Origin: Microbacterium galbinum
GTDB lineage: Bacteria > Actinomycetota > Actinomycetes > Actinomycetales > Microbacteriaceae
Assembly: GCF_023101185.1 (NCBI RefSeq)
Contig: NZ_CP078077.1
Location: 558,001-622,000 of the forward strand
DNA length: 64,000 nt
Direction of reading: 5' to 3'
Positions 28,750 to 37,308 of the stretch are shown here, in pieces. Numbering within the stretch: position 1 is the first letter of the stretch; every line of letters begins with the position of its first letter. The notes beneath the pieces were generated by a model, which saw only the letters and a list, made by a program, of their open reading frames with translations, had not been told where the DNA came from and made no database searches. The position numbers and the translations under genes were made by a program.

Positions 28750-29442
28750 ATGTTCGCCACACCCTCTCGCACCCCTCAGAAGACCCGCCTGACCACGCCC
28801 GTCAAGGCGACACTCATCGCTCTCGCCGTCGCCGTCGTGCTCGCGATCGCCGGCATCGTCTACGCCATCACCCAGCAGGCGCCCGCGCCCCACGTCGCCG
28901 AAGACGGCACCCTGCAGACCACCAGGGCAGACTCGCACGTGCTCGACGACGGCGGCACGGATGCCGTGACCGTCGTCGAGTTCCTCGACTTCGAGTGCGA
29001 GGCGTGCGGCGCCTTCTACCCGATCGTCGAAGACCTGCGTGCGCAGTACGACGGCGAGATCACCTACGTGGTGCGGTACTTCCCGCTGCCGGGTCACATC
29101 AACTCGACGCAGGCGGCTCTGGCGGCCGAGGCGGCGGCGCAGCAGGATCGCTTCGAGGACATGTACCACCGGCTGTTCGAGACCCAGCAGGAGTGGAGTC
29201 ACGCGACGGGCGAGACGCCCGCGGTATTCCGCGCGATGGCCGAATCCCTCGGGCTCGACATGGCGGCCTACGACGCGGCGATCGCCGACCCCGCGACGCT
29301 CGCCCGGATCCAGGCCGACAAGACCGACGGCGAGTCGCTCGGCATCACCAGCACTCCGTCGTTCTTCGTCGACGGCACGTACGTGCAGCTGCAGGAATGG
29401 GACGACCTGGAGGATGCCGTCGCCCGGGCCGTCGAGGGCTGA
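28750..29442 (+). CDS. DsbA family thiol:disulfide oxidoreductase, membrane-anchored
   Basis: 230 residues: a cytoplasmic basic N-terminus, one membrane anchor (about 20-41) and an extracytoplasmic thioredoxin fold. The active site is CEAC (Cys83-Cys86) in EFLDFECEACGAFYP, and the cis-proline loop is ITSTPSFFVDG. It is of the thioredoxin_4/DsbA type that forms or shuffles disulfides in exported proteins. GGAG lies about seven bases before the ATG. It converges with the sugar dehydrogenase gene at only eight bases. Confidence 0.92.
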   Translation: MFATPSRTPQKTRLTTPVKATLIALAVAVVLAIAGIVYAITQQAPAPHVAEDGTLQTTRADSHVLDDGGTDAVTVVEFLDFECEACGAFYPIVEDLRAQYDGEITYVVRYFPLPGHINSTQAALAAEAAAQQDRFEDMYHRLFETQQEWSHATGETPAVFRAMAESLGLDMAAYDAAIADPATLARIQADKTDGESLGITSTPSFFVDGTYVQLQEWDDLEDAVARAVEG

Positions 29443-29450
29443 CGGTCGCG

Positions 29451-30563
29451 TCAGCCCTCTCCGAAGTCGACCCGGAGGATGCGGTCGTCGCCATCCCGAG
29501 GATCGCCGCGACCGTCGGTGTTGTTCGTGAGCACCCAGACCGATCCGTCGGGGGCGGCGACCGCATCGCGCAGGCGTCCGTACTCGCCGCGCTGCTCGCC
29601 GCCGTGCAGCTCGAACGCCGTTCCGGTGTCGGCGAGCGGAACGATCCGCAGACGTTCGCCCCGCAGGTTCGCGATCACGATCTCATCCGCCGCCACCGCG
29701 ATACCGCTCGGACTCGCGGTCGACGGCGACCACTGCTGGACGGGGTCGACGAAGCCCTCGCGGTCGGCGATGCCCTCGACGGTCGGCCACCCGTAGTTCT
29801 CGCCCGCGACGATCACGTTGAGCTCGTCCCAGGTGTCCTGCCCGAACTCGCTCGCGTACATCGTGCCGTCCTCGGTCCAGGCGATGCCCTGCGGGTTCCG
29901 GTGGCCGAGCGTGTAGACCGCCGAGCCCGGAATCGGGTTGTCGTCGGGAACGGCGCCCTCGGGGGTGAGCCGGAGGATCTTGCCCGACAGCGCGTCGGGG
30001 TCCTGCGCGCTCTCGCGATCGCCGGCGTCGCCGGTCGTGGCGTACAGCATCCCGTCGGGGCCGAAGGCAATGCGGCCGCCGTTGTGGTTGCCGGCCGCCG
30101 GGATGCCGTCGACCACCGTCGCGGCATCTCCCAGCGAGAGCGCGCCCGGGTCTCCGAGGAGATCGCGGCGCTCGATGCGGTTCTCGGTCGCTCCGCCGTC
30201 GCCGGCGTCGGCCGTGAGGTACGTGTAGAGCTGATCCTCGTGCACGGCGATGCCGAGGAGCCCGCCCTCACCGCCCGCCCGCACTCCCTCGATGCGGCCC
30301 ACCTCGCGCGCGCCGCCCGTCGCCGTGATCTCGACGATCCGCGCGCTGTCGCGCTCGCTCACGAGCGCCGTCTCGCCGTGGAAGGCGATGGACCAGGGGG
30401 CGTCGAGTCCCGAGGCGACGACGGACGTGAGGATCGCCGCGGCCTCGGACTCGGCCGACTCCGGTGTCGGGACCGGGGTCGGGGATGCGCATCCGGCCAG
30501 CGCGACGGCAGACACGACCAGGAGGGCGGTGGCGGTCCGGCGCGAGAGGAGCATGTCTCCCAT
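29451..30563 (-). CDS. PQQ-dependent sugar dehydrogenase-type lipoprotein
   Basis: 370 residues. A lipobox LAGC (Cys25) follows the signal sequence, so it is a surface lipoprotein. The rest is a six-bladed GDH/HHIP-like beta propeller with GLDAPWSIAFHGE, EGGLLGIAVH, NHNGGRIAFGPDGMLYATTGD, GHRNPQGIAW and GENYGWP, where the histidine and arginine positions match the soluble glucose dehydrogenase family. PQQ use is known for some relatives but is not proved here; the substrate is unknown. GAGAGGG lies just upstream of ATG 30563. Confidence 0.9.
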   Translation of the reverse strand: MGDMLLSRRTATALLVVSAVALAGCASPTPVPTPESAESEAAAILTSVVASGLDAPWSIAFHGETALVSERDSARIVEITATGGAREVGRIEGVRAGGEGGLLGIAVHEDQLYTYLTADAGDGGATENRIERRDLLGDPGALSLGDAATVVDGIPAAGNHNGGRIAFGPDGMLYATTGDAGDRESAQDPDALSGKILRLTPEGAVPDDNPIPGSAVYTLGHRNPQGIAWTEDGTMYASEFGQDTWDELNVIVAGENYGWPTVEGIADREGFVDPVQQWSPSTASPSGIAVAADEIVIANLRGERLRIVPLADTGTAFELHGGEQRGEYGRLRDAVAAPDGSVWVLTNNTDGRGDPRDGDDRILRVDFGEG

Positions 30564-30624
30564 CCAACCCTCTCGCGTCAGATGGAGGAAGACCCGGAGG
30601 GGCGCTGATCGCTACGCTGAGCGC

Positions 30625-32712
30625 ATGCACGCAGAGCCGAACGCCTCGTCGACACCCGTGCGGTCCTCGGCGCTCTCCGTCGTGAGACGGATGCCGGCGA
30701 CGCTGACGTTCATCGCGCTGATCCTCGTCGTCGGCGTGGTCTGGCAGGGACTCTGGACCCCCTTCGAGAAGTCCGCGCTGTTCGAGACCGTCGCCTACGG
30801 GCTCCCCAATCTCGCCGACGGCAAGTGGTGGACGCCGCTGACCGGCACGTTCTTCGTGAACGAACCGTGGGTGTACGTCTTCACGATCTCGGGCTTCTGG
30901 GGCATGGCGTACCTCGAGTACCGTCGCGGGTCTCGCGTCGCCCTCGCGTACTACGCGATCGGGCAGCTGTTCGCGATCTTCGCCACCGCCCTCCTGCTGC
31001 TCGTGCTCTCGCAGTTCCCGTGGGCGTGGGCGACGGCCCAGGCGCAGGCGCTCGACGTCGGGGCATCCGGCGGCACCATGGCGTGCATCGCGGCAGCCGT
31101 CGGCCTGTTCCGCCCGCCGTGGCGCGTGCGCGGCTGGTTGATCCTGCTCGGCTTCGTGTTCGTCGCCATGCTGTTCTGGGGCAAGGTCGCCGACCTCGAG
31201 CACCTGCTCGCCGTGCTGCTGATCCTGGTCGTCGACCGCTCGCTGCGCGTACGGCGCACGACGGTGCGCGAGCAGCGGCTCATCGCGGTGATGGCGATCC
31301 TCGTGCTCGGCGCAGTCGAGATCATCACGACCCTGGTGCCCACCGACGGACCGTTCGGCCCCACCGATCCGGCCTCGGGCGGTTTCATCGACCTGGCGAT
31401 CGACCTGGTCGTGATCCTCGTGCTCGTGAACGGCTTGCGTCGCGGACGCCGCTGGTCGTGGGTGCTCGCCGTGCTCCTCGGCATCTTCAACGTGCTCATC
31501 GCCGCCCTCGTGCTGACGCTCATCATCCTCACGAGTCAGGCCGAGCTCGACATCCGCTGGGACGGCGAGACCGAGCTCGCGCTCGCCAACGGGTTCCTCT
31601 GGGTCGTCGTGCTCGTCTACCTCGTGTGGGTGCGGCGGGCGTTCCGCGCCAAACGGCGCTCGCCCCTCGGCATCCCGCCCACGCCGACCGTCGACGACGT
31701 CAAGGCCGATCTGCGCGCGCACGGCGGCGGCACGCTGTCGTGGATGACGACCTGGGAGGGCAACAGCTACGCCCGGGTGGCCGGCGGCGTGGTCGCGTAC
31801 CAGCGCCGCAACGGAGTCGCCCTCGCGCTCGCCGACCCGATCGGCCCCGCGGATGCGCGGGCCGAAGCGGTCGGGGACTTCATCCGTACGGCCGAGCAGG
31901 CCGGCCTCGTTCCGTGCTTCTTCAGTGCGGATGCCGCGACCCTCGCCGCCGTGCCGTCGACGTGGCGCAGCATCGTCGTCGCCGACGACACGATCGTCGA
32001 TCTTCCGGGGCTGGAGTTCACGGGCAAGCAGTGGGCATCGGTGCGCACCTCGCTGAACCGGGCGGGTCGCGAAGACATGACGTTCCGGATGACGCGGCTC
32101 GGCGACGAGTCGTGGGGCGTGAAGCAGCAGCTGCGCGCGATCTCGGAGGCGTGGGTCGGCGACAAGGATCTGCCCGAGATGCGCTTCACCCTCGGCACGC
32201 TCGAGGAGGCCGAGGACCCGGAGGTGCGGATCGCCCTGGCACTCGCGCCCAACGGCGACGTCGACGGCTTCCTGTCGTGGCTGCCGGTGTACGGCGCGGG
32301 CGGCCGGGTGCGCGGCTGGACCCTCGATCTGATGCGCCGACGCGAGGGCGGGTTCGCACCCGTGATGGAGTACCTGATCGGCGCCTCGGCGAAGCAGTTC
32401 TCCGAGGAGGGCGCCGAGATCATGTCGCTCTCGGGAGCGCCGCTCGCCCACGACTATCCGCCGGACGCCGGGATGATCGCCGCGTTGAGCGACCGCCTCG
32501 CCGAGGCCCTCGAACCGGTGTACGGCTTCGGTTCGCTGCACCGCTTCAAGCAGAAGTTCCACCCGCGCTACGAGACCATGTACCTGCTGTTCCGCGACGA
32601 GAGCGACCTCACCCGGATCGGTGGCGCGCTGACCCGGGCGTTCCTGCCCGATGCGACGCTGCGGCAGTTCGCCGGGGCGGGGCTGGAGCTCGTGCGGGGC
32701 GGCAAGGACTAA
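30625..32712 (+). CDS. Rhomboid-like membrane domain fused to DUF2156 (MprF-type) domain
   Basis: 695 residues. The N-terminal 210 residues form a six-span rhomboid-like domain with GASGG (Ser148) in one span and a histidine (His193, EHLLAVL) later, the positions of a rhomboid catalytic pair. More spans follow (about 215-330), then a soluble DUF2156 domain (from about 350) like the aminoacyl-phosphatidylglycerol synthase half of MprF, with WEGNSYARV, LALADPIGP, SLNRAGREDMTF and YEPVYGFGSLHRFKQKF-like text. It may modify lipids with amino acids. The ATG is six bases behind TACGCT (30613-30618), so it is probably leaderless. Confidence 0.85.
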   Translation: MHAEPNASSTPVRSSALSVVRRMPATLTFIALILVVGVVWQGLWTPFEKSALFETVAYGLPNLADGKWWTPLTGTFFVNEPWVYVFTISGFWGMAYLEYRRGSRVALAYYAIGQLFAIFATALLLLVLSQFPWAWATAQAQALDVGASGGTMACIAAAVGLFRPPWRVRGWLILLGFVFVAMLFWGKVADLEHLLAVLLILVVDRSLRVRRTTVREQRLIAVMAILVLGAVEIITTLVPTDGPFGPTDPASGGFIDLAIDLVVILVLVNGLRRGRRWSWVLAVLLGIFNVLIAALVLTLIILTSQAELDIRWDGETELALANGFLWVVVLVYLVWVRRAFRAKRRSPLGIPPTPTVDDVKADLRAHGGGTLSWMTTWEGNSYARVAGGVVAYQRRNGVALALADPIGPADARAEAVGDFIRTAEQAGLVPCFFSADAATLAAVPSTWRSIVVADDTIVDLPGLEFTGKQWASVRTSLNRAGREDMTFRMTRLGDESWGVKQQLRAISEAWVGDKDLPEMRFTLGTLEEAEDPEVRIALALAPNGDVDGFLSWLPVYGAGGRVRGWTLDLMRRREGGFAPVMEYLIGASAKQFSEEGAEIMSLSGAPLAHDYPPDAGMIAALSDRLAEALEPVYGFGSLHRFKQKFHPRYETMYLLFRDESDLTRIGGALTRAFLPDATLRQFAGAGLELVRGGKD

Positions 32713-32858
32713 CCCGGCGCCGGTCCGGCGCTCATCCGGAGCGCCCGATGTCGGCCCCGCGCGCGGCTAACGTCGGGCATCCGATTCGTCAACCCGGTCG
32801 ACCTCTCCCCTCTCGTTTCCTAGCGTCGTGAAGACCGACGACCGATGAAGGAGAAGTC

Positions 32859-34007
32859 ATGAGCGAACACACGCTGACCGAGATCCTGCAGGGTTCGGGG
32901 CCCTGGACCACCGCCTACGTCGACGGCACGGGCGAGCTGCCGCAGGTCGAGGAGGGAGCCCGCCACCAGGCCGTGCGCGATCAGCTGATCGACGAGGTCG
33001 GAGCACCGGAAGACGACGCCGCGGCCATCGAGACCGCCCTCGGCGAGCGCAACGGACTGCCGAGTCCGTCGGCCCGCGTCGTGATCGCCCGCGACGGAGA
33101 GACGGTGCTCGATCGCAGCTTCATCGGAGCGCGCCTCGGCCCGGAGCGCCTCGAGCACGGCGCCCTGCCGTCGATCCTCCCCCTCCTGCGCCACACGGCG
33201 TCGGAGACCCGCTACCTCGTCGTCGAGACGAGCCGCGACGGCGCCGACATCCGCCTCGAGACCTCGGGACGCGGCGGCAGCGAGCGCGAGACCGAGATCG
33301 AGGGCGACACCGACGAGATCTCGAAGGTGCGCACGGGCGGCCTGGGAGACGCGAAGTACCAGAACTACGTCGAGAACGTCTGGAAGCAGAACCAGAAGGA
33401 TGTCGCGGCCGCACTGAGCGCACTCATCCGCGAGGAGCGGCCCGCGTTCGTCGCGGTGTCGGGCGATGTGCGCGCACGACAGCTGCTGGCCGAGGAGCTC
33501 ACGGGCGACGAGCGCGCGCTGCTCGTCGACGTCGATGCGAACACCCGGGCCGACGGTGCCGATCGCACGGCGCTCGACGACACGATCGCCCGCGAGATCG
33601 ACGAGCGTCGCCGTCGGGAGGTCGCCGACGTGCGCGACCGGGCAGCCGCCGACGACGGCTCGGGTGGTGCCGAAGGCTTCCCGGCGGTCATCGAGGCTCT
33701 GCAGCAGGCCCGCGTCGACACTCTCGTGCTCGACGGGCGCCTGCTCGACGACGAGCGCACGCTGATCGCTCTCGACGGCCCGCCGTGGGTGGTGACCGAC
33801 GTGGCGCAGCGCCTGAACACGCAGGTGCTGGGAAGCATCCGCGCCGCCGAGGCGCTCGCGCGCGCCGCCCTGCTCACCGACGCCCGCGTGCTGATCGAGG
33901 ACGACGAATACGAGGCCTCCGACGACCGCCGCGAGGAGCGCCCCGTGCGCGAGCCGATCGCATCGCTGCGGTGGGCGGATGCCGGAACGGATGCCGATCC
34001 GACCTGA
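32859..34007 (+). CDS. baeRF family 2 (Vms1/Ankzf1-like) protein
   Basis: 382 residues resembling the bacterial release-factor-like (baeRF2) proteins, distant relatives of eRF1 and the peptidyl-tRNA hydrolase Vms1. Recognisable blocks are GLPSPSARVVIARDGETVLD, the central SKVRTGGLGDAKYQNYVENVWKQN and the late VDTLVLDG-RLL-DDERT and GSIRAAEALARAALLTDARVLI. A role in ribosome rescue or stress is inferred from the family. A TCGACC/TAGCGT promoter with a 17-bp spacer (32798-32826) and AAGGAGAAG precede the ATG, so this gene has a leader. Confidence 0.8.
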   Translation: MSEHTLTEILQGSGPWTTAYVDGTGELPQVEEGARHQAVRDQLIDEVGAPEDDAAAIETALGERNGLPSPSARVVIARDGETVLDRSFIGARLGPERLEHGALPSILPLLRHTASETRYLVVETSRDGADIRLETSGRGGSERETEIEGDTDEISKVRTGGLGDAKYQNYVENVWKQNQKDVAAALSALIREERPAFVAVSGDVRARQLLAEELTGDERALLVDVDANTRADGADRTALDDTIAREIDERRRREVADVRDRAAADDGSGGAEGFPAVIEALQQARVDTLVLDGRLLDDERTLIALDGPPWVVTDVAQRLNTQVLGSIRAAEALARAALLTDARVLIEDDEYEASDDRREERPVREPIASLRWADAGTDADPT

Positions 34008-34027
34008 CGCGCACCGCACGCCGCATA

Positions 34028-34073
34028 CGAAGAGAGGACGCGGACCCGATCGTGGGCCCGCGTCCTCTCTTCG
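34028..34073. terminator. Bidirectional terminator between baeRF2 and DUF4870 genes
   Basis: A 16-bp stem CGAAGAGAGGACGCGG/CCGCGTCCTCTCTTCG (34028-34043 and 34058-34073), with outer CCGCACG/CGTGCGG arms, lies between two convergent genes. A T-run is absent on both strands. Confidence 0.75.
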
Positions 34074-34100
34074 CGTGCGGTGTGGCGTCGCTTCCGCGGA

Positions 34101-34787
34101 TCAGGCGCGGAAGAACGGGATCGCCAGGGCCGGCCGGTGCACGACCCGCTCGGAGATCACCGTTCCGCGGATGAGGGTGACCAGGCAGTAGATCCCGATT
34201 CCGATGATGAGCAGCCCCGGGACGGCGATCCAGCCCGAGGGGTCGCCGCCGTCGCTGTAGCCGTACTCGTCGTAGGAGCGCGGCCGCGCCGTGCCGACAC
34301 CGATCGTGATGAGGAGGACGAAGAGCGCGATGAGGTAGAGCACGTAGCTGAGCGCCCAGTTCGCCGCCCAGCGCGCGTTCTCACGCACGATCGGATGCGG
34401 CGAGCGCATCGCGGACGACCGCTGCACGATCCCGACGATCGCGGCGACGATCGCACCGACGTACGGGATGTACACGAGGAACAGCAGCGCCCAATAGCGA
34501 CGACCGCTGATCGGCGGGTAACCGTAGGGGGCGTAGCCGGGGGCGGAATAGCCGGGAGCGGGGTAGCCGGTCGGAGCCTGGCCGTACGGCGGTTGAGCAG
34601 GCGCCTGGCCGTACGCGGGCTGCCCCGGGTACGGCGCCGGGGCCTGACCGTACGGCGGCTGCGCCGGAGCCTGACCGTAGGGCGGCTGAGCCGGGAGCGA
34701 GTATCCGGCGGGCGGCTGGTAGCCCGCCGGCGGCTGAGGCGCGGCGGGAGGTTCGGGCGGCTGGACGGCGTCGTTCTCTTCGGTCAT
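34101..34787 (-). CDS. DUF4870 membrane protein with Pro/Gln/Tyr-rich N-terminal repeats
   Basis: 228 residues. The first 90 or so are low complexity with repeats of AQPPYGQAP and GYxAPGY, as in many actinobacterial membrane proteins. The rest is a four-span DUF4870-type domain (RRYWALLFLVYIPYVGAIVA onward) that contains HPIVRENARWAANWALSY. It ends RPALAIPFFRA. It is a paralogue of the next gene, with near-identical ends. GGGAG precedes the ATG. Function unknown. Confidence 0.85.
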   Translation of the reverse strand: MTEENDAVQPPEPPAAPQPPAGYQPPAGYSLPAQPPYGQAPAQPPYGQAPAPYPGQPAYGQAPAQPPYGQAPTGYPAPGYSAPGYAPYGYPPISGRRYWALLFLVYIPYVGAIVAAIVGIVQRSSAMRSPHPIVRENARWAANWALSYVLYLIALFVLLITIGVGTARPRSYDEYGYSDGGDPSGWIAVPGLLIIGIGIYCLVTLIRGTVISERVVHRPALAIPFFRA

Positions 34788-34903
34788 CTGTCACTCCCAA
34801 GGTCGGAACCGCGCTCCCCCTGAGCGGGCCAGCGACCATCATCGCAGACAGCAAGCGGACCCGCGGACGGCTGCGGACGGATCAGACCCCGCGGGCTGAC
34901 AAA

Positions 34904-35368
34904 CTAGGCGCGCAAGAACGGGATCGCCAGAGCGGGGCGGTGAACGACCCGCTCCGAGACCACGGTGCCGCGGATGATCGTGACGAGGCAGTAGATCACC
35001 AGTGCGATGAACGAGCCGACCAGAATCAGCCACACACTGAAGTTGAGGGCCTCACCGCCTGGATAGTCCTCCTGGTAGCGCAGCGCGTTCAGCGGCGCGG
35101 CGACCGCGAGGAAGATCGCGATGAGAGCGATGAGGTAGAAGGCGTAACTGATGGCCCAGTTCGCCGCCCAGCGCGCATTCTCGCGCACGATCGGATGCTG
35201 CAAGTGCATCGCCGACAACCGCTGCACGATCGCGACGATGATGGCGACGATCACCCCGAAGTAAGGGATGTACATCAGGAACAGCAGCGCCCAGTAGCGG
35301 CGACCGCTGATCGACGTGTATTCGATGGGCGGTCGAGGCGGCAGGACGGCGTCGTTCTCGTCGGTCAT
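34904..35368 (-). CDS. DUF4870 membrane protein, short paralogue
   Basis: 154 residues, a tandem copy of the neighbouring gene without its Pro/Gln/Tyr repeats: MTDENDAV, then directly SGRRYWALLFLMYIPYFG. HPIVRENARWAANWAISY and RPALAIPFLRA are almost unchanged, whereas the loop between the last spans has diverged. Even the upstream untranslated DNA (35369-35425) closely matches that of the other copy (34788-34850), so the duplication included the control region. Confidence 0.85.
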   Translation of the reverse strand: MTDENDAVLPPRPPIEYTSISGRRYWALLFLMYIPYFGVIVAIIVAIVQRLSAMHLQHPIVRENARWAANWAISYAFYLIALIAIFLAVAAPLNALRYQEDYPGGEALNFSVWLILVGSFIALVIYCLVTIIRGTVVSERVVHRPALAIPFLRA

Positions 35369-35470
35369 GTCTCGCTCCCAAGGTCGGAACCGCTCCCCCT
35401 GAGCGGACCAGCGACCATCATCGCAGAGACCGCGCGCACCCGCCGACGGCTGTGGACGGCTGCGGACGGG

Positions 35471-35920
35471 TCAGACGTCGCGCGGCCGCTGACGCAACTG
35501 CTTCACGTCGGTGCGGCGCTGCTTGGCCTTCAATCGCCGTTCCTTCGATCCACGACTGGGCTTCGTCGGGCGCCGGGGCGGCGCAGGCGGGCGGATCGCC
35601 TCGGCGACGAGCGCGGCCAGCCGCTCCCGCGCCGCCTCACGATTGCGCAGCTGCGCCCGGTGTTCGGATGCCGCGATCGTGAGCACGCCGTTCACCAGCC
35701 GGCCGGCCAGCCTCTCGAGGATCCGCTCCCGCTGCACCGGGCAGAGCTGCGCGGAGTTCGCGGCATCCCACACCAACTCCACGCGGGAGTCCGCCGTGTT
35801 CACGCCCTGCCCGCCCGGACCCGAGGAGCGGGAGAACCGCCACGACAGCTCGGACTCGGGGATCGTGAGACCCGACGAGACCCGGAGGCCGGGGCGAGCA
35901 GAGGTGGACATGGCATCCAT
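35471..35920 (-). CDS. arfB: Peptidyl-tRNA hydrolase ArfB (YaeJ-like) ribosome rescue factor
   Basis: 149 residues. The catalytic GGQ is in RSSGPGGQGVNTADSRVEL (residues 36-38), followed by the short release-factor-type domain and a Lys/Arg-rich tail (KERRLKAKQRRTDVKQLRQRPR) that in this family enters the empty mRNA channel of stalled ribosomes. Three in-frame ATGs occur (35923, 35920, 35911); GGAGG lies three bases before the one chosen and twelve before 35911, so the exact start is uncertain. It follows the MFS stop by 16 bases. Confidence 0.9.
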   Translation of the reverse strand: MDAMSTSARPGLRVSSGLTIPESELSWRFSRSSGPGGQGVNTADSRVELVWDAANSAQLCPVQRERILERLAGRLVNGVLTIAASEHRAQLRNREAARERLAALVAEAIRPPAPPRRPTKPSRGSKERRLKAKQRRTDVKQLRQRPRDV

Positions 35921-35936
35921 CATCCTCCGATCGGCG

Positions 35937-37238
35937 TCATCCCGCGATCGGCGCGGCGGCAGCGGCATCCTGCTCGTCGATCCGCTCGCCGAGCGCACCG
36001 CGCTCCTCCTTCTTCGCGGTGTTGACGATGTGCGCGCGGCCGACGACGATCGCGGCGACGACCATCAGGGCGACGCCCAGCCAGTAGGGCGCGGCGTGGC
36101 TGATGCCGGCGTAGAGCGCGGCGGCGATGAGCGGGGCGACCGTGCCCATCGCGGCGTTGAGCGACTGCGTCACACCGCCCAGCCAGCCCTGCTCGTCGTC
36201 GCCGACGGCGTTCGACATCGCGCCGTCCATCGCGGCGGTCGCGGCGCCCTGGCCTGCGGCGAGCATCAGCGCACCGACGATGAACACCCACGGCTGCGCG
36301 AGCACGGACGCGACGATCGCGAGACCTGTGAGACCGATCGCCTGGGCGACGATTCCGCTGACGATCACGCCGCGCTCGCCGATACGGGGCAGCAGAATGC
36401 CGAGCAGCACGCCCTGGATGAGGATGTCGATGATGCCGACGCCCGCGGTGAGCAGCCCGATCTGCGTGGGTCCCCACTGGATCGAGTCGAGGGCGAGCAC
36501 GCTGAAGTTGTTGACGAAGAACCCGAACGGCAGGGCGAGCAGCGCGAAGCCGATGAGGAGTCCGCGCAGCTCGCGGCGGGCGAAGGCGTTGCGGAACACG
36601 GCGAACGGCTGCACGTCGCGGGCCGCGATGCGCGTGATGCGGTTCTCGGGCGCGAGGCTCTCGGGCAGCAGGAAGATGCTGAGGATCGCGATCGTGAGGC
36701 CGACGGCGGCGGTCACGAAGACGGGCAGCTGCAGGCTGATGGCGGCGAGGAGCCCGCCGACCGCGGGACCCACCATCATGCCGATGCCGGAGAGGGCACC
36801 GAGCAGACCGAAGCGCTGCGCGCGCTTCTCGGGCGGGGTGATGTCGGCGAGGTAGGCGAAGAGCGCGGGAAGATCGCCGGCGGTCAGCCCCTGGATGACG
36901 CGCGCGAGCACGAGCACCCACAGCGCGCCGCCGATCCCGAACAGCGCCATCGAGAGCGCGGCTCCGAAGGCGGCGGCGATGATGACGGGCCGCCGACCGA
37001 AGCGGTCGGAGAGGCGTCCGAGGAACGGGGCGACGAGGAAGGCGCACAGGCCGTTGATCGCCTCGAGCACCCCGACCCAGATGGCGAGGTCGCTCTCGTG
37101 CGACACGTACTGCAGCACGACGAAGGGGAGCACGGGAAGGACGACCGTCATGCCGATGACGGTGAGCATCGTCAGAACGATGAGCATGATCCAGGCGCGG
37201 TTCGTGGAGCGCGCGGAGAGGAGAGAAGGTGAAGTCAT
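35937..37238 (-). CDS. MFS transporter, TetA-like drug efflux type
   Basis: 433 residues with twelve predicted spans. GRLSDRFGRRPVI is the motif A loop of the major facilitator family, and GPAVGGLLA after span 5 is the antiporter motif C. It resembles the tetracycline/multidrug DHA1 exporters. It is divergent from a TetR gene, which is the usual arrangement for an efflux pump and its repressor. The ATG at 37238 is six bases from TACACT, with TTGACA 16 bp further up, so it has a strong leaderless promoter. Confidence 0.92.
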   Translation of the reverse strand: MTSPSLLSARSTNRAWIMLIVLTMLTVIGMTVVLPVLPFVVLQYVSHESDLAIWVGVLEAINGLCAFLVAPFLGRLSDRFGRRPVIIAAAFGAALSMALFGIGGALWVLVLARVIQGLTAGDLPALFAYLADITPPEKRAQRFGLLGALSGIGMMVGPAVGGLLAAISLQLPVFVTAAVGLTIAILSIFLLPESLAPENRITRIAARDVQPFAVFRNAFARRELRGLLIGFALLALPFGFFVNNFSVLALDSIQWGPTQIGLLTAGVGIIDILIQGVLLGILLPRIGERGVIVSGIVAQAIGLTGLAIVASVLAQPWVFIVGALMLAAGQGAATAAMDGAMSNAVGDDEQGWLGGVTQSLNAAMGTVAPLIAAALYAGISHAAPYWLGVALMVVAAIVVGRAHIVNTAKKEERGALGERIDEQDAAAAAPIAG

Positions 37239-37244
37239 ACCGAA

Positions 37245-37302
37245 AGTGTATCCATACCAGTTTTGGTGTCAAGCCAGTTTTGGATCGAGTTCGCGATAGG
37301 GT
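37245..37302. promoter_or_regulatory. Divergent promoters and operator repeats between MFS and tetR
   Basis: Minus strand: TTGACA (37267-37272), 16 bp, TACACT (37245-37250), six bases before the MFS ATG. Plus strand: TAGGGT (37297-37302), six bases before the tetR ATG. Two direct copies of CCAGTTTTGG (37257-37266 and 37274-37283) flank the MFS -35 and fill its spacer, which makes them good candidates for the TetR operator. Confidence 0.8.
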
Positions 37303-37308
37303 GGAGGC

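Noticed and set aside
30268..32562. Long minus-strand frame opposite the DUF2156 gene
   Set aside because: Translation is His/Arg/Asp-rich and domain-free; the plus-strand gene has clear motifs and a promoter.
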